This document shows positions 62,661 through 64,000 of a stretch of 64,000 nt of DNA, in pieces. Origin of the DNA: Ichthyophis bannanicus (taxonomy: Eukaryota; Chordata; Amphibia; Gymnophiona; Ichthyophiidae); the NCBI GenBank assembly GCA_033557465.1, contig CM066039.1:49505788-49569787 (forward strand), written 5' to 3'. Under the pieces are notes generated by a model. It was not told the DNA's origin and made no database searches. It saw only the letters and a list, made by a program, of their open reading frames with translations. Positions within the stretch are counted from its first letter, which is position 1; each line of letters starts with the position of its first letter. A program made the translations under genes and the position numbers.

Positions 62661-64000
62661 ATAAGAACATAACATAAGATATGCCATACTGGGTCAGACC
62701 AAGGTCCATCAAGCCCAGTATTCTGTTTCCAACAGTGGCCAATCTAGGTCATATGTACCTAGCAGTTTCCCCAAGGGACACAGGATCCACAATGCTTGTA
62801 TTGGTTCAAGCATTGATATTCTGGGTCCCTTCTTAATAATGGTTGATGGACCTTTCCTCCAGGAACTTGTCCAAACCTTTTTTTAAACCCAGCTACACTA
62901 ACAGCCTTTACTACACCCTCCGGTAAGAAATTCCAGAGTTTGATTACACGTTGAGTGAAAAAATATTTTCTTTTATTAGTCTTAAATAGTTTACCCTGTA
63001 GCTTCATTGCATGTCCCCTAGACTTTCTATATTCTGCTAAGGTAAACAATCGATCTACGTTTATCCGTTCCACTCCGTTCATTAATTTATAGACTTCTAT
63101 CATATCTCCCCTCAGTCGTCTCTTTTCCAGGTTAAAGAGCCCTAACCTTTTTAGCATTTCTTCATAGGAGTATCCTTCCATCCCCTTTACCATTTTGCTG
63201 GCTCTTCTCTGAACCTTTTCTAAAATCGCTATATCCTTTTTAAGATACGGCGACCAGAATTGCACACAATATTCAAGGTGCGGTCTCACCATGGAACAAT
63301 ATAGAGGCATTATAATATATTTTGTTTTATTTTCCATTCCTTTCCTTATCATACCTAGCATTCTATTTGCTCTCTTGGCTGCTGCTGCACACTGGGCCGA
63401 GGGTTTTAACATGGTATCCACAATGACGCCTAAATCTTTTTCCTGGCTGGTGGTTCCTAATGTGGAACCTTGCATCGTGTAACCATAGTTTGGGTTGTTC
63501 TTCCCTAGGTGCATAACCTTGCACTTGTCCACATTAAATTTCATCTGCCATTTTGATGCCCAGTCTTCCAATTTATCAAGATCCTCTTGTAATTTTCCAC
63601 AATCCTCTTGGGTTTTAACAACTTTAAATAGTTTTGTGTCATTTGCAAATTTGATAACCTCACTCGTTATTTCACTTTCCAGGTCATTTATGAATATGTC
63701 AAAAAGCAGCGGACCCAGCACAGATCCCTGGGGTACACCACTATTCACCTTTCTCCAGTGTGAAAATTGGCCATTTAGCCCTACCCTCTGCTTTCTATCT
63801 TTTAACCAGTTCCTGATCCACAATAGTACACTGCCTCCTATCCCATGACTCTTTAGTTTTGCCAAAAGTCTCTCATGAGGGACCTTGTCAAAGGCTTTCT
63901 GAAAGTCCAGATACACAATATCAACCGACTCACCTTTGTCCACCTGATTATTTACTCCTTCAAAAAAACATAACAGATTAGTAAGACAAGATCTTCCTTG
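62661..64000 (-). mobile_element. CR1 LINE continuing past the window
   Basis: 3' end at TAAGAACATAACATAAG. The 1.34 kb present is almost continuous coding sequence of ORF2 and runs off the window at 64,000. It is the best preserved CR1 here. Confidence 0.9.
62759..64000 (-). CDS. CR1 reverse transcriptase, partial, active-site mutant
   Basis: The frame is open from the window edge; the nominal start at 63,943 is an internal GTG codon. RT motifs: GRSCLTNLLCFFEGVNNQ, VDIVYLDFQKAFDKVPHERL (motif A, catalytic Asp kept), VNSGVPQGSVLGPLL (motif B), FANDTKLF (motif C; the family has FADD, here the first Asp codon GAT is AAT at 63,641-63,643), [51 protein letters not shown] run of seven A on the coding strand (seven T at 62,878-62,884; six in sister copies) shifts the frame at GFKK, so the last 30 residues are aberrant. 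The product would lack polymerase activity. Confidence 0.85.
   Translation of the reverse strand, partial: QGRSCLTNLLCFFEGVNNQVDKGESVDIVYLDFQKAFDKVPHERLLAKLKSHGIGGSVLLWIRNWLKDRKQRVGLNGQFSHWRKVNSGVPQGSVLGPLLFDIFINDLESEITSEVIKFANDTKLFKVVKTQEDCGKLQEDLDKLEDWASKWQMKFNVDKCKVMHLGKNNPNYGYTMQGSTLGTTSQEKDLGVIVDTMLKPSAQCAAAAKRANRMLGMIRKGMENKTKYIIMPLYCSMVRPHLEYCVQFWSPYLKKDIAILEKVQRRASKMVKGMEGYSYEEMLKRLGLFNLEKRRLRGDMIEVYKLMNGVERINVDRLFTLAEYRKSRGHAMKLQGKLFKTNKRKYFFTQRVIKLWNFLPEGVVKAVSVAGFKKRFGQVPGGKVHQPLLRRDPEYQCLNQYKHCGSCVPWGNC

Overview
This is a gene-poor vertebrate nuclear window built almost entirely from transposable elements. I recognise no host protein-coding gene, rRNA, true tRNA gene or CRISPR array. 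The mix is CR1 and L2 LINEs, RTE (BovB-like), L1/Tx1-type LINEs, a tyrosine-recombinase DIRS retrotransposon, tRNA-headed SINEs with a MIR-like core, and hAT- and Harbinger-like MITEs. It fits a large amphibian genome. A caecilian is my best guess from the CR1 3' ends with 8-bp GAACATAA repeats and from the SINE type, but a repeat-rich reptile such as tuatara or a turtle is not excluded.

Layout. 1-880: SINE, LINE 3' end and a CR1 endonuclease fragment. 880-5135: CT-rich minisatellite split by a reverse-strand L1-type element with a perfect 16-bp target duplication. 5.1-9.3 kb: mostly unassigned. 9.3-11 kb: CR1. 11.5-15 kb: Harbinger-like element, a 182-bp hairpin, an L2 endonuclease fragment, an unassigned long ORF and a twin-primed CR1. 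17.3-23.1 kb: a nearly complete, mutated DIRS element on the minus strand. 23-30 kb: hAT MITE, L2 and a second Harbinger-like copy. 30.6-31.9 kb: L2 with an open RT tail. 36.7-41.4 kb: a SINE apparently split by an L2, itself hit by two related solo LTRs of about 1.3 kb, one hit again by another L2. 43.5-52.3 kb: L2 tail, CR1, a 5'-inverted RTE, a small broken gene fragment, and an RTE interrupted by a CR1 and a hAT MITE. 52.5-59.3 kb: MITEs, SINEs and hairpin-rich repeats. 59.7-64 kb: a CR1 cluster, an L1 ORF1 fragment between perfect 77-bp direct repeats, and a 380-bp AGT/AGC microsatellite.

The observation most worth following is the pair of solo LTRs at 36,956-38,304 and 38,939-41,222. 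Each carries a long ORF filling the 5' part of the LTR. The two proteins are diverged but share short motifs whose codons differ mainly at synonymous positions, which suggests a real LTR-encoded protein of a retroelement family I cannot name. Other strong points are the twin-priming inversions in RTE and CR1, the nested insertions datable by their target duplications, and the pairing of the SINE tail with the resident RTE LINE.
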